A program made the translations under genes and the position numbers. This document shows, one piece after another, positions 1-6,694 of a DNA stretch of 6,881 bases (position 1 is the first letter of the stretch; each line of letters opens with the position of its first letter). This DNA is from Tannerella sp. (GTDB taxonomy: Bacteria > Bacteroidota > Bacteroidia > Bacteroidales > Tannerellaceae), in contig JAISJX010000078.1 in the NCBI GenBank assembly GCA_031261145.1, forward strand, positions 1-6,881, written 5' to 3'. The notes beneath the pieces are model-generated. The model had not been told where the DNA came from, ran no database searches, and saw only the letters and a program-made list of their open reading frames with translations.

Positions 1-366
1 GCCTTGCGCAATTTGTATGACGACATCAATACCTGTCCGGAGAATTTGCTGCTGTTTTTCCACCACTGTTCATGGGATTACAAAATGAAAAACGGAAAAA
101 CGCTTTGGGACGAATTGTGTTACCTGTATGACACCGGAGTGAATCAGACTCGCGATTTCCAAAAAACATGGGATCGGATAGGAAATAAAATTGATAAAGA
201 ACGTTTTGAAGCCGTTCAATATAAGTTGAAAATTCAAGCATTAGACGCCCTCAGATGGAAATCAGGAAGTTTGCTCTTTTTTCAAACTTATTCCAAACGT
301 CCCATTCCGTATGAAATAGAGCGTCCCGTCTATGACTTAAATGAACTGATAAAAAATGAAAGATAA
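1..366 (+). CDS. GH67 alpha-glucuronidase, C-terminal fragment (5' truncated by window edge)
   Basis: The reading frame is open from base 1 and ends at TAA 364-366, so the gene begins upstream and only its last 121 codons are seen. The fragment resembles the C-terminal domain of GH67 alpha-glucuronidases: a Cys-Pro-Glu followed by LLLFFHH (window residues 12-22), then WDYKM (25-29), GKTLWDEL (32-39) and a GxxxxRDFQKTW helix, a run that family members use near the end of the protein. GH67 enzymes release glucuronic or 4-O-methylglucuronic acid from the non-reducing terminal xylose of xylo-oligosaccharides. The catalytic carboxylates lie in the missing central domain and cannot be checked. The usual Val-Pro after the His-His pair is Cys-Ser here (23-24). 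The next gene starts 11 bases after the stop, suggesting one operon. GH115, the other alpha-glucuronidase family, is the alternative, but its C-terminus does not look like this. Confidence 0.82.
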   Translation, partial: ALRNLYDDINTCPENLLLFFHHCSWDYKMKNGKTLWDELCYLYDTGVNQTRDFQKTWDRIGNKIDKERFEAVQYKLKIQALDALRWKSGSLLFFQTYSKRPIPYEIERPVYDLNELIKNER

Positions 367-377
367 AATTAAAAAGT
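367..377 (+). promoter_or_regulatory. A-rich translation leader of GH95 copy 1
   Basis: The 11-base gap AATTAAAAAGT between the GH67 stop and ATG 378 has no Shine-Dalgarno core. A-rich leaders of this kind are typical of Bacteroidota start sites. A very similar string, AATTAAAAAAAG, precedes the UROD-like gene (2839-2850), also ending one to two bases before its ATG. Confidence 0.5.
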
Positions 378-2840
378 ATGAATAAATTTTCACTTGTTTT
401 ATTCTTCGGAATAAACATCGCCACAGTATCCGGGCAAAATATCACGCCCGATGAGACCATCTGGTACAACTATCCGGCTCAAGACTGGAACACACAGTCG
501 TTGCATCTCGGCAACGGCTATATGGGCGCCTCGTTCTACGGCGGAGTCAATCAGGAATGTTTGGATATTGCCGAAGAAACATTTTTTGCCGGTGGTCCCA
601 ATGTAACCGAAAATTTTAATTACGGGATAATCAAAGGCGGCAAAGAAAACATCGCCCAGATACGCCAATTGATTCTCGAAGACAAATTTGCCGAAGCCGA
701 TGCCTTGTGTCACAAACATCTGAGCGGCGATTTTAATGGTTTCGGTTATTTCTCCACTGTCGGAAAATTAGTGTTGAACTTCTCCCGTCAGAACGGCGAA
801 GTAAAAGAGTATGTCCGTGCATTGGATTTGGCTAACTCATTGGGAAATGTATCCTACCGATTGGACGGAACAAACTACCGGCGCGAGTATTTTTGCAGTT
901 ATCCCGACAAAGTATTGGTATGCCGGTTTTCTGCCGACCAAAAAGGAAAAATATCCTTTGATGTTGACCACCCATTGGTACATGGACAGGACGATTTAAA
1001 CTATACGGTTCGCGAAAAGGCGCATGAACTGACTTTTTCCGGCAAACTGAAAATCAACGGGCTGGGATTCTGTATTCGCATTGCCTTGATACCCGAAGGC
1101 GGAGCTGTCGCTTTTCGTGACAACAAACTGAGCGTGAACGGCGCCGACAATGTCACCCTAGTCTATGCTATCGACACCGAATACAAAACCGACGGGGTGA
1201 ACTTCAAAGGCGTTGACCCGGTTGCCGAAACACAAAAAAACATATCTTCCGCCATTGCAAAAGGGTATCAAGCGTTGAAAGATACGCACGTAAAAGATTA
1301 CAAAAACCTGTACGACCGTGTGAAACTCACCTTAGTTGGTAATCCCGATATGGCAAAATTGCCTTTCAACGAACGCTTTGCTATCTTGAAAGAAGGCAAT
1401 ACAGATGATTCCAACCTGAAAGCCCTGTATTTTAATCTGGGGCGTTACCTGATAATCAGCGCATCGCGTCCCGGCACCCTGCCGTCCAATCTGCAAGGCG
1501 TCTGGAACGGAACCGAACATGCTACCTGGGAAGGAAACTTTCAGAGTAACGTGAATCTACAGGAAATGTATTGGGGCTGCGGTCCCACCAATCTGCCCGA
1601 ATGTCAGCAGGCGTATATCGACTGGATAGAAGCGCTCGTGCCCAAAGGAAGAGAAACTGCGGCAGCCTACTACGGAACGAAGGGATGGATCAGCCACACG
1701 GTCGGCAACATCTGGCATTACACCGCTCCGGGCACCATGCTTAAATGGGGACTCTACACCATGGGTTCCTCCTGGCATTGCCGGCATGTATGGTCGCAAT
1801 ACGAATATACCGGCGACACCGGCTATCTGAAAGATAAAGCTTATCCGATACTGAAAGAAGCCGCGGAGTTCTGGCTCGAAAATCTAACGGAAAAGGATGG
1901 TAAACTGCTCAGTCTTCCCACTGTTTCTGCCGAACATGCCATTCAGATAGAAGCTGACGGATCAATCCGAAAATATTCCGACCACGACAACGAACCCGGC
2001 AATGTGGATGGCAAACGCATCTATACAGTCCCCGGATTTCAGGATATTGAGATGATTTACGACCTCTTTACCAATGTCATAAAAGCATCGGAAGCCTTGA
2101 ATACCGATAAGGAGTTTCGTAACAAAGTGATTGCTGCACGAAACAAACTGCAACCCTTAAAAACAGGAAAATACGGACAGTTGCAGGAATGGATTTACGA
2201 TTACGACAATGCTCGCGACCATCACCGTCATATCTCACACCTCTACGCTGTTTATCCGGGCGAAATGATTTCCGTAAACAAGACTCCGGAATTGGCGGAA
2301 GCAGCCAAAGTGTCACTGAACATGCGCGACGAAGGCTTTATCAAACCGATATGGTCATGGACAGGCGGTAACTGGTCGATGGCGATGCGTTCGGCATGTT
2401 GGGCGCGACTGCACGACGGCGAGCGGGCTATCAAAATTTACAATACGCTGCAAAAGCAAACCGGTTTGGAAAACGGGATGACCTGTCAACCTTTCAATCC
2501 CTTATGGTACGATGTACACACCCTGTCGGCTATACCGCCGTCGAACTATCCCATGCAGGTGGACGCTTCAATGGCAACGCCGGGAATCTTCGCCGAAATG
2601 CTGCTCCAAGCCGAAGATAACCACCTTTACCTGCTTCCCGCTCTTCCGGCAGAGTGGCCCGAAGGCGAAATGAAAGGCTTATGCGCCAAAGGTGGATATG
2701 TTATCAATATGTCTTGGGAATACGGACAACTGACAAAAGCGGAAATCTCAGTTCCCAAAGGAATAAAAACGCCTGTCGTTTTTGCAAAAGGAAAACAATT
2801 GTTGAAATCAGATAAACGAATAATAATTCATAACTCATAA
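378..2840 (+). CDS. GH95 family glycoside hydrolase (alpha-L-fucosidase / alpha-L-galactosidase type), exported, copy 1
   Basis: This is an 820-residue inverting exo-hydrolase of family GH95, predicted to remove terminal alpha-L-fucose or alpha-L-galactose from a glycan side chain. ATG 378 gives a signal peptide of about 19 residues (hydrophobic SLVLFFGINI, likely cleavage after VSG before Gln20) with no lipobox, so a periplasmic or exported soluble enzyme is likely. An N-terminal beta-sandwich (about 27-270) has the family's LHLGNGYMGASFYGG and YRREYFCSYPDKVLVCRF stretches. An (alpha/alpha)6 barrel follows (about 290-700), then a C-terminal beta domain (about 745-818). Likely counterparts of the residues known from Bifidobacterium AfcA are the Asn pair N391/N393, general acid E519 in SAEH, and D651 in RDEG. 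QLQEW (601-605) and HRHISHLY (616-623) are also conserved. Two oddities: Gln389 stands where fucosidases usually have His, and about eight extra residues follow D651. Family assignment is firm; the sugar removed is not. Confidence 0.93.
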   Translation: MNKFSLVLFFGINIATVSGQNITPDETIWYNYPAQDWNTQSLHLGNGYMGASFYGGVNQECLDIAEETFFAGGPNVTENFNYGIIKGGKENIAQIRQLILEDKFAEADALCHKHLSGDFNGFGYFSTVGKLVLNFSRQNGEVKEYVRALDLANSLGNVSYRLDGTNYRREYFCSYPDKVLVCRFSADQKGKISFDVDHPLVHGQDDLNYTVREKAHELTFSGKLKINGLGFCIRIALIPEGGAVAFRDNKLSVNGADNVTLVYAIDTEYKTDGVNFKGVDPVAETQKNISSAIAKGYQALKDTHVKDYKNLYDRVKLTLVGNPDMAKLPFNERFAILKEGNTDDSNLKALYFNLGRYLIISASRPGTLPSNLQGVWNGTEHATWEGNFQSNVNLQEMYWGCGPTNLPECQQAYIDWIEALVPKGRETAAAYYGTKGWISHTVGNIWHYTAPGTMLKWGLYTMGSSWHCRHVWSQYEYTGDTGYLKDKAYPILKEAAEFWLENLTEKDGKLLSLPTVSAEHAIQIEADGSIRKYSDHDNEPGNVDGKRIYTVPGFQDIEMIYDLFTNVIKASEALNTDKEFRNKVIAARNKLQPLKTGKYGQLQEWIYDYDNARDHHRHISHLYAVYPGEMISVNKTPELAEAAKVSLNMRDEGFIKPIWSWTGGNWSMAMRSACWARLHDGERAIKIYNTLQKQTGLENGMTCQPFNPLWYDVHTLSAIPPSNYPMQVDASMATPGIFAEMLLQAEDNHLYLLPALPAEWPEGEMKGLCAKGGYVINMSWEYGQLTKAEISVPKGIKTPVVFAKGKQLLKSDKRIIIHNS
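388..555 (+). repeat. Direct repeat, copy 1 (5' part of first GH95 gene)
   Basis: This stretch matches 6714-6881 at a constant offset of 6326 bases with 4 differences in 168 bases (420 G/T, 430 C/T, 455 G/A, 494 A/T, first copy/second copy) and no gap. The match stops abruptly on the left, inside the signal-peptide codons; on the right it runs to the window edge, so the full repeat length is unknown. Confidence 0.97.
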
Positions 2841-2852
2841 TTAAAAAAAGAT
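2841..2852 (+). promoter_or_regulatory. A-rich translation leader of the UROD-like gene
   Basis: The 12-base gap TTAAAAAAAGAT follows the GH95 stop. It contains a run of seven A and no GGAGG-like motif. The gap is too short to hold a promoter, which supports co-transcription with the GH95 gene. Confidence 0.5.
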
Positions 2853-3932
2853 ATGAAATACGAATATGGTAATGATCCGGCGAAAATAGAACGTTACAAA
2901 AAGTTCTGGAGCAGGGAAAGTGTAGAAAGACCCCTGGTTGGTTTTTCATTCAAGAGTTGGTTTCCATTGGACGAGTTTAAGGCAAGCGCGTCGTGGGCGA
3001 AAGATGCCCCTTTAACCCCTAATATGGTTATTCCTGAAGATTTTTTAGAAGATCAGGAAGCCTTGTTGCGTGAGGGCGAAACAATAGATGACGATATTTT
3101 GCGCGGCGCCTGTCCTGCACAAATGCTCATGTGGGGCGATGGGATGCTTGGCAGCGCGATGAAGGTGCTTCCCGGAAATGTAGTAGCAGAATACATGAAT
3201 CTTTCCTGGGAAGAAATGGAAAACATTCATTTCGACCGGAATGCCCCCTGGTTCAGAAAATACATTGAATTTATTGATGTATTGGTGAAACACGCTGCCG
3301 GCAGATACCCTGTTTCGCACGGTATGCTGAACGGTCCGGTTGATTATTTGGTAACATTGCGCGGTCACGAACAAGCGGTTTTCGATTTGATGCTTGAACC
3401 CGAACCAACGCATGTTTTCCTTGAAAAAATGGGCGACTTCTTTATTGATGTTACCAAGGAAGCATGGAAGCGGATACCCTTGTTTCACGGCGGCTATTTC
3501 GATGCGCAATACAGTCTTTGGGCGCCCGAACCGATAACACGTCTGCAAGAAGATGCGCTTGCTTCGCTGTCGCCTGATATTTACAGGGATTTTATCAAAA
3601 ACATAGACGAAAGAATCGGTTCGCATTTCGGCAGCGCGTTTATGCACTTACATTCTACCAGTATGATGGCATTAGACGAAATCTTGGATATTCCTACTTT
3701 GAAATGTTTTGAAGTCAATAACGATGTGGGCGGACCTCCCGTCGCCACCATGATTCCTTATTTTCAACAGATACAGAACGCCCATAAATCAATGCTTATC
3801 CGGGGTTCTTTTACGCCCGACGAACTGCGTTTGGTGATGGACAGTCTGGATCCGGAAGGTTTGTATCTCTACATAATGATTTCCGACAAGAAAGAAATAG
3901 ATGTTTTACGCCCGATTGTGGGAATGTACTAA
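2853..3932 (+). CDS. Uroporphyrinogen decarboxylase / corrinoid methyltransferase-superfamily protein (UROD-like), function unknown
   Basis: This 359-residue protein has no signal peptide or membrane segment, so it should be cytoplasmic, unlike its exported neighbours. It resembles the UROD-like TIM-barrel group. Landmarks are an N-terminal FWSRESVERPLVGF segment (18-31), GPVDYLVTLRGHE (161-173), QEDALASLSPDIYRDF (232-247), MHLHSTS (264-270) and a C-terminal GSFTPDEL...DPEGLYL region (318-339). In MtaA/MtbA-type methyltransferases the equivalent of HLHSTS is a zinc-binding His-x-Cys; here it is His265-x-His267, and no matching Cys is seen near the C-terminus. It is therefore probably neither a classical coenzyme M methyltransferase nor a heme-pathway HemE. 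It starts 12 bases after the GH95 stop and ends 10 bases before the GH92 start, in one apparent operon. A role in metabolising the released sugar or a methyl substituent is only inference. Confidence refers to the superfamily, not to a reaction. Confidence 0.75.
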   Translation: MKYEYGNDPAKIERYKKFWSRESVERPLVGFSFKSWFPLDEFKASASWAKDAPLTPNMVIPEDFLEDQEALLREGETIDDDILRGACPAQMLMWGDGMLGSAMKVLPGNVVAEYMNLSWEEMENIHFDRNAPWFRKYIEFIDVLVKHAAGRYPVSHGMLNGPVDYLVTLRGHEQAVFDLMLEPEPTHVFLEKMGDFFIDVTKEAWKRIPLFHGGYFDAQYSLWAPEPITRLQEDALASLSPDIYRDFIKNIDERIGSHFGSAFMHLHSTSMMALDEILDIPTLKCFEVNNDVGGPPVATMIPYFQQIQNAHKSMLIRGSFTPDELRLVMDSLDPEGLYLYIMISDKKEIDVLRPIVGMY

Positions 3933-3962
3933 AAAAATAAACATGAATACTAAAAAAATAAA
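3927..3962 (+). repeat. 15-bp direct repeat with 21-bp period across the UROD-like stop and GH92 start
   Basis: TACTAAAAAAATAAA occurs at 3927-3941 and again at 3948-3962, with the GH92 ATG (3943) between. The 21-base period is seven codons, so in the GH92 frame both copies encode Thr-Lys-Lys-Ile-Asn. The first copy supplies the UROD-like TAA stop and the A-rich leader; the second encodes the start of the signal peptide. This looks like a small tandem duplication. Confidence 0.9.
3933..3942 (+). promoter_or_regulatory. A-rich translation leader of the GH92 gene
   Basis: The 10-base gap AAAAATAAAC lies between the UROD-like stop and ATG 3943. It is part of the first copy of the 15-bp direct repeat at 3927-3941 and has no Shine-Dalgarno core. 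It supports 3943 as the start. Confidence 0.5.
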
Positions 3963-6663
3963 TTTATTTTTATTATCACTATGTATGAGTGGCGCCTTGT
4001 GGGCGACTCCCTACAATATTGCGCCGGAGGCGAAAGTGACCGCATCATCCGAGTTCAGCGATGCATACGGTTGCAACAAAGTGTGCGACGGGCTGATTGG
4101 CATTGAAGATACAGGTGAATGGGCATCAAACGGAGGTTCGAGAAATGCGGATATGGTGAATTATCCATGGATTCAATTGGAATGGGAGCAGCCTCGGAGC
4201 ATCAACCGGATAATATTGTTTGACCGCCCGTCGTTGAAAAGCCATACTGCCGGAGGAACTTTGCATTTCAGCGACGGCAGTCGTGTCAGTGTGTATTCCA
4301 TCCCCAACAACGGCATGGCAAAAGTGGTGGATTTCTCCGCTCGGCGGGTGAAATGGGTGAAGTTTGAAGCGACTGATGCCGACGGACCCACTCTCGGATT
4401 CTCGGAAATAGAGGTCTATCCTTCACCCGAAGACTACGCCGACTATGTATCCAAAGTGGACCCCTATATTGAAACAAATCGCGGACGTTATTTCTTTTTC
4501 GTTACCGGTAGTCAGCCGTTCGGAATGATTTCCGCCGCGCCGCTCACCCGCAACAAAAACCAGTTCGGCGGAGGCTATAATTATAATTCCAACGAAGTAT
4601 TGGGCTTTCCGCAAGTGCATTGCTGGATGCTGTCGGGCATTACACTGATGCCTGTTACCGGCAATATCGACCCGACGGGAGGCGAGCAATCGTGGAAATC
4701 AACCTTTTCTCACGATGGAGAGATTGTGCAACCCGGCTACCAACGGATGTTCTTGCAAGACCATGGAATCTGGGCGGAACAAACAGCCACCGACAGAGTC
4801 AGTTTCTATCGTTTTCGCAGTACAAAAAATGCAGTGGCGGATATTCTGCTCAATTTGGGCGGATATGTTTCAACCGCCACCATGACCGATTGCCGCCTGA
4901 CCAAGGTGAGCGAAACGGAACTGGAAGGTTCCGTCAATACAACCGGTCGTCTCTGGTATGGTCCCAAGAATATACGTATCTATTTTGTTATCCGCTTCGA
5001 CAAACCTTTTGAGCAGTTGAACGGCTGGGTGGACAAAGAACGGTTGAGTAATGTAACCAACTTGCAAGGCGTTGATACATTGACCCCTCGCTATCCTTTA
5101 GGATACAAAGATTCACCCACAGCAGGAGTTGCTGCCCGTTACAACGTCAAAGCCGGTGATGCCATTCAGGTGAAGTGCGCCATCTCCTACACGAATATAG
5201 AAAACGCCCGCAACAATATGGTTACCGACGGCAGCGGATGGAATTTTGACGCCGTACGCCAAGCCTCGCAGAAAGAATGGAACGATTGGTTGGGACGTAT
5301 TGACGTCAAAGGCGGAACAGCCGAACAGCAAATCAAATTCTATACCGACCTGTGGCACGTATTGTTAGGTCGTCACAAATTGGACGATGCTTCGGGCGAT
5401 TATCCCGACAACACAGAATACACTGCGAATCCTCCCGAAACGGTATTCAAAAAAAAGACTTTACCCAAGGATAAAAATGGCGTTCCCCGTTTCCATATCT
5501 ACAATTCCGACGCTTTTTGGCTGACGCAATGGAACCTGAATATACTCTGGGGCTTGGCTTGGCCCGAAGTGTTGGACGATTTTGCTGCCTCTTTAGTGCA
5601 ACATGCCGAAAATGGCGGTCTCCTGCCTCGAGGTCCCAATGGAGGCGGTTATTCATGGATTATGAGCGGTTGTCCCGCTACTCCGTTGATAGCCTGTGCG
5701 TATCAGAAAAATATGCTGACAAAAACCACTCCCCAACAAGCCCTAAAAGCCATGATGGACAGTCATCAACCCGGCGGTATGGTAGGCTGGGTTAAAGAGA
5801 TACAGTTTTATATCGAAAACGGTTATTATCCCGGTAATGCGGAAATTACGCTCGAAGTCTGTTTCCAGGATTGGGCTTTATCACAAATGGCATCCAAAAT
5901 GGGCATGAGAGATACGGCTGCCTATTATCTGAAACGTTCACAAGGTTGGAAAACGCTTTATCGTCCCGACCAAAAACTGATTTTTCCGAAAGACGATAAA
6001 GGTAACTGGCTGCACGACGATCCGTTAAAGGAATTGGGCTGGGTAGAATCGAATGCTTGGCAGGCAACTTTTTCCGTTTCTCAAGATATTTCCGGATTAG
6101 CACAATTAATGGGCGGCGAAAGTGTGCTCTGCGATAAGTTGAACTATGCCTTTGAGCAATCGGAAAAGGATGATTTTGTCTTCGGTTACGGCGAAGGCTA
6201 TGTGAGTTATGCCAATCAGCCGGGCTGTTCCAACGCGCATGTATTTAATTATGCCGGAAAACCTTGGCTGTCGCAATATTGGGTGCGCAAGGTGAATGAG
6301 CAGGCGTATGGCGGCACATCTCCCAATGCCGGTTATGGCGGACACGATGAAGACCAGGGACAGATGAGCGGTGTAAGTGCGTTGATGTCATTGGGATTGT
6401 TCAGTTTACAGGGAACCTGTTCTCAAAATCCCGGTTATGAGATAACGAGTCCGGTTTTCGATGAAATAACCATCCGGTTGAATCCCGAATATTATGCGGG
6501 AAAAGAGTTTAAAATAAAGGTCAATAACAACTCTGCCGAAAACTGTTACATCCAAAAAATGAAATTAAATAATAAGCCACTCAAACAGATAGGATTTAGT
6601 CACGAAGATTATGCCAAAGGGGGTGTTTTGGAATTGTGGTTAGGAAACAAACCGAGAAAATGA
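3943..6663 (+). CDS. GH92-type glycoside hydrolase with N-terminal discoidin-like domain, exported
   Basis: This 906-residue protein is related to GH92, a family of calcium-dependent inverting alpha-mannosidases. ATG 3943 is chosen over in-frame ATG 3901 because 3901 lies inside the preceding gene, while 3943 gives a clean signal peptide (cleavage likely after ALWA, residue 21). Residues 24-160 form a discoidin/F5-8C-like beta-sandwich (VTASSEFSDAY, WIQLEW, GFSEIEVY), probably glycan binding. The GH92 part (about 165-845) shows GYNYNSNEVLGF (211-222), an NAWQ motif (704-707), TLEV with the likely general acid E638 in the stretch before FQDWALSQMA, and the catalytic loop GGHDEDQGQMS (799-809), whose D802/D804 have the spacing of the family's Asp pair. 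Oddities: the usual SHTHLSGTG motif is replaced by PQVHCWMLSG (223-232), and Val701 precedes Glu702 where alpha-1,2-mannosidases have His-Glu. The substrate is uncertain and may not be alpha-1,2-mannoside. It follows the UROD-like gene by 10 bases. Confidence 0.88.
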   Translation: MNTKKINLFLLSLCMSGALWATPYNIAPEAKVTASSEFSDAYGCNKVCDGLIGIEDTGEWASNGGSRNADMVNYPWIQLEWEQPRSINRIILFDRPSLKSHTAGGTLHFSDGSRVSVYSIPNNGMAKVVDFSARRVKWVKFEATDADGPTLGFSEIEVYPSPEDYADYVSKVDPYIETNRGRYFFFVTGSQPFGMISAAPLTRNKNQFGGGYNYNSNEVLGFPQVHCWMLSGITLMPVTGNIDPTGGEQSWKSTFSHDGEIVQPGYQRMFLQDHGIWAEQTATDRVSFYRFRSTKNAVADILLNLGGYVSTATMTDCRLTKVSETELEGSVNTTGRLWYGPKNIRIYFVIRFDKPFEQLNGWVDKERLSNVTNLQGVDTLTPRYPLGYKDSPTAGVAARYNVKAGDAIQVKCAISYTNIENARNNMVTDGSGWNFDAVRQASQKEWNDWLGRIDVKGGTAEQQIKFYTDLWHVLLGRHKLDDASGDYPDNTEYTANPPETVFKKKTLPKDKNGVPRFHIYNSDAFWLTQWNLNILWGLAWPEVLDDFAASLVQHAENGGLLPRGPNGGGYSWIMSGCPATPLIACAYQKNMLTKTTPQQALKAMMDSHQPGGMVGWVKEIQFYIENGYYPGNAEITLEVCFQDWALSQMASKMGMRDTAAYYLKRSQGWKTLYRPDQKLIFPKDDKGNWLHDDPLKELGWVESNAWQATFSVSQDISGLAQLMGGESVLCDKLNYAFEQSEKDDFVFGYGEGYVSYANQPGCSNAHVFNYAGKPWLSQYWVRKVNEQAYGGTSPNAGYGGHDEDQGQMSGVSALMSLGLFSLQGTCSQNPGYEITSPVFDEITIRLNPEYYAGKEFKIKVNNNSAENCYIQKMKLNNKPLKQIGFSHEDYAKGGVLELWLGNKPRK
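3954..3971. repeat. 18-bp perfect A/T palindrome in the GH92 signal-peptide codons
   Basis: AAAAATAAATTTATTTTT is its own reverse complement. It lies 12 bases into the GH92 gene. It is composed only of A and T and encodes Lys/Ile/Asn/Leu/Phe codons expected of a signal peptide, so it may be a by-product of codon choice. A weak mRNA hairpin at the start or a binding site is possible but unsupported. Confidence 0.5.
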
Positions 6664-6694
6664 GTTAAAAATTAATAATTAAATAAATTTCAAT
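6664..6694 (+). promoter_or_regulatory. A/T-rich intergenic leader before GH95 copy 2
   Basis: This 31-base gap has 29 A/T bases, and it differs completely from the leader of GH95 copy 1 although the genes behind them are nearly identical. No G/C-rich hairpin (terminator) is seen. A TAAATTTC near-match to the Bacteroidota -7 box (TAnnTTTG) lies at 6684-6691, but it is only three bases from the ATG, so a promoter here is not supported. Confidence 0.4.

Noticed and set aside
4..366. A small complete gene starting at TTG 4
   Set aside because: The frame is open to base 1 and the protein matches the C-terminal end of a much longer GH67 family, so this is a truncated gene.
388..555. Insertion sequence or mobile element carrying the GH95 repeat
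   Set aside because: No transposase, terminal inverted repeats or target-site duplication are visible; the repeat starts within coding sequence and keeps the reading frame.
3045..3647. 200-codon open frame on the - strand opposite the UROD-like gene
   Set aside because: The + strand protein has clear family motifs throughout; the antisense translation has no recognisable domain and looks like a shadow of coding bias.
3901..3942. Upstream in-frame ATG for the GH92 gene
   Set aside because: It lies inside the UROD-like gene in another frame and would place a 14-residue non-hydrophobic extension before a good signal peptide; ATG 3943 has the A-rich leader.
3976..3987. Lipoprotein signal at Cys14 of the GH92 protein
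   Set aside because: The residue before Cys is Leu, not Gly/Ala/Ser, and a normal signal peptidase I site (ALWA) follows.
4620..5012. 130-codon + strand frame inside the GH92 gene
   Set aside because: It lies wholly within a well-supported GH92 coding region in another frame, with no leader or recognisable motif.
6672..6682. TTAAT-A-ATTAA inverted repeat as an operator or terminator
   Set aside because: Arms are five A/T pairs with a one-base loop, too weak for a hairpin and likely by chance in a 29/31 A/T gap.
6684..6691. TAAATTTC resembling the Bacteroidota -7 promoter box TAnnTTTG
   Set aside because: It is three bases from the ATG of GH95 copy 2, leaving no room for a transcript start and leader, and such strings are expected in A/T-rich gaps.
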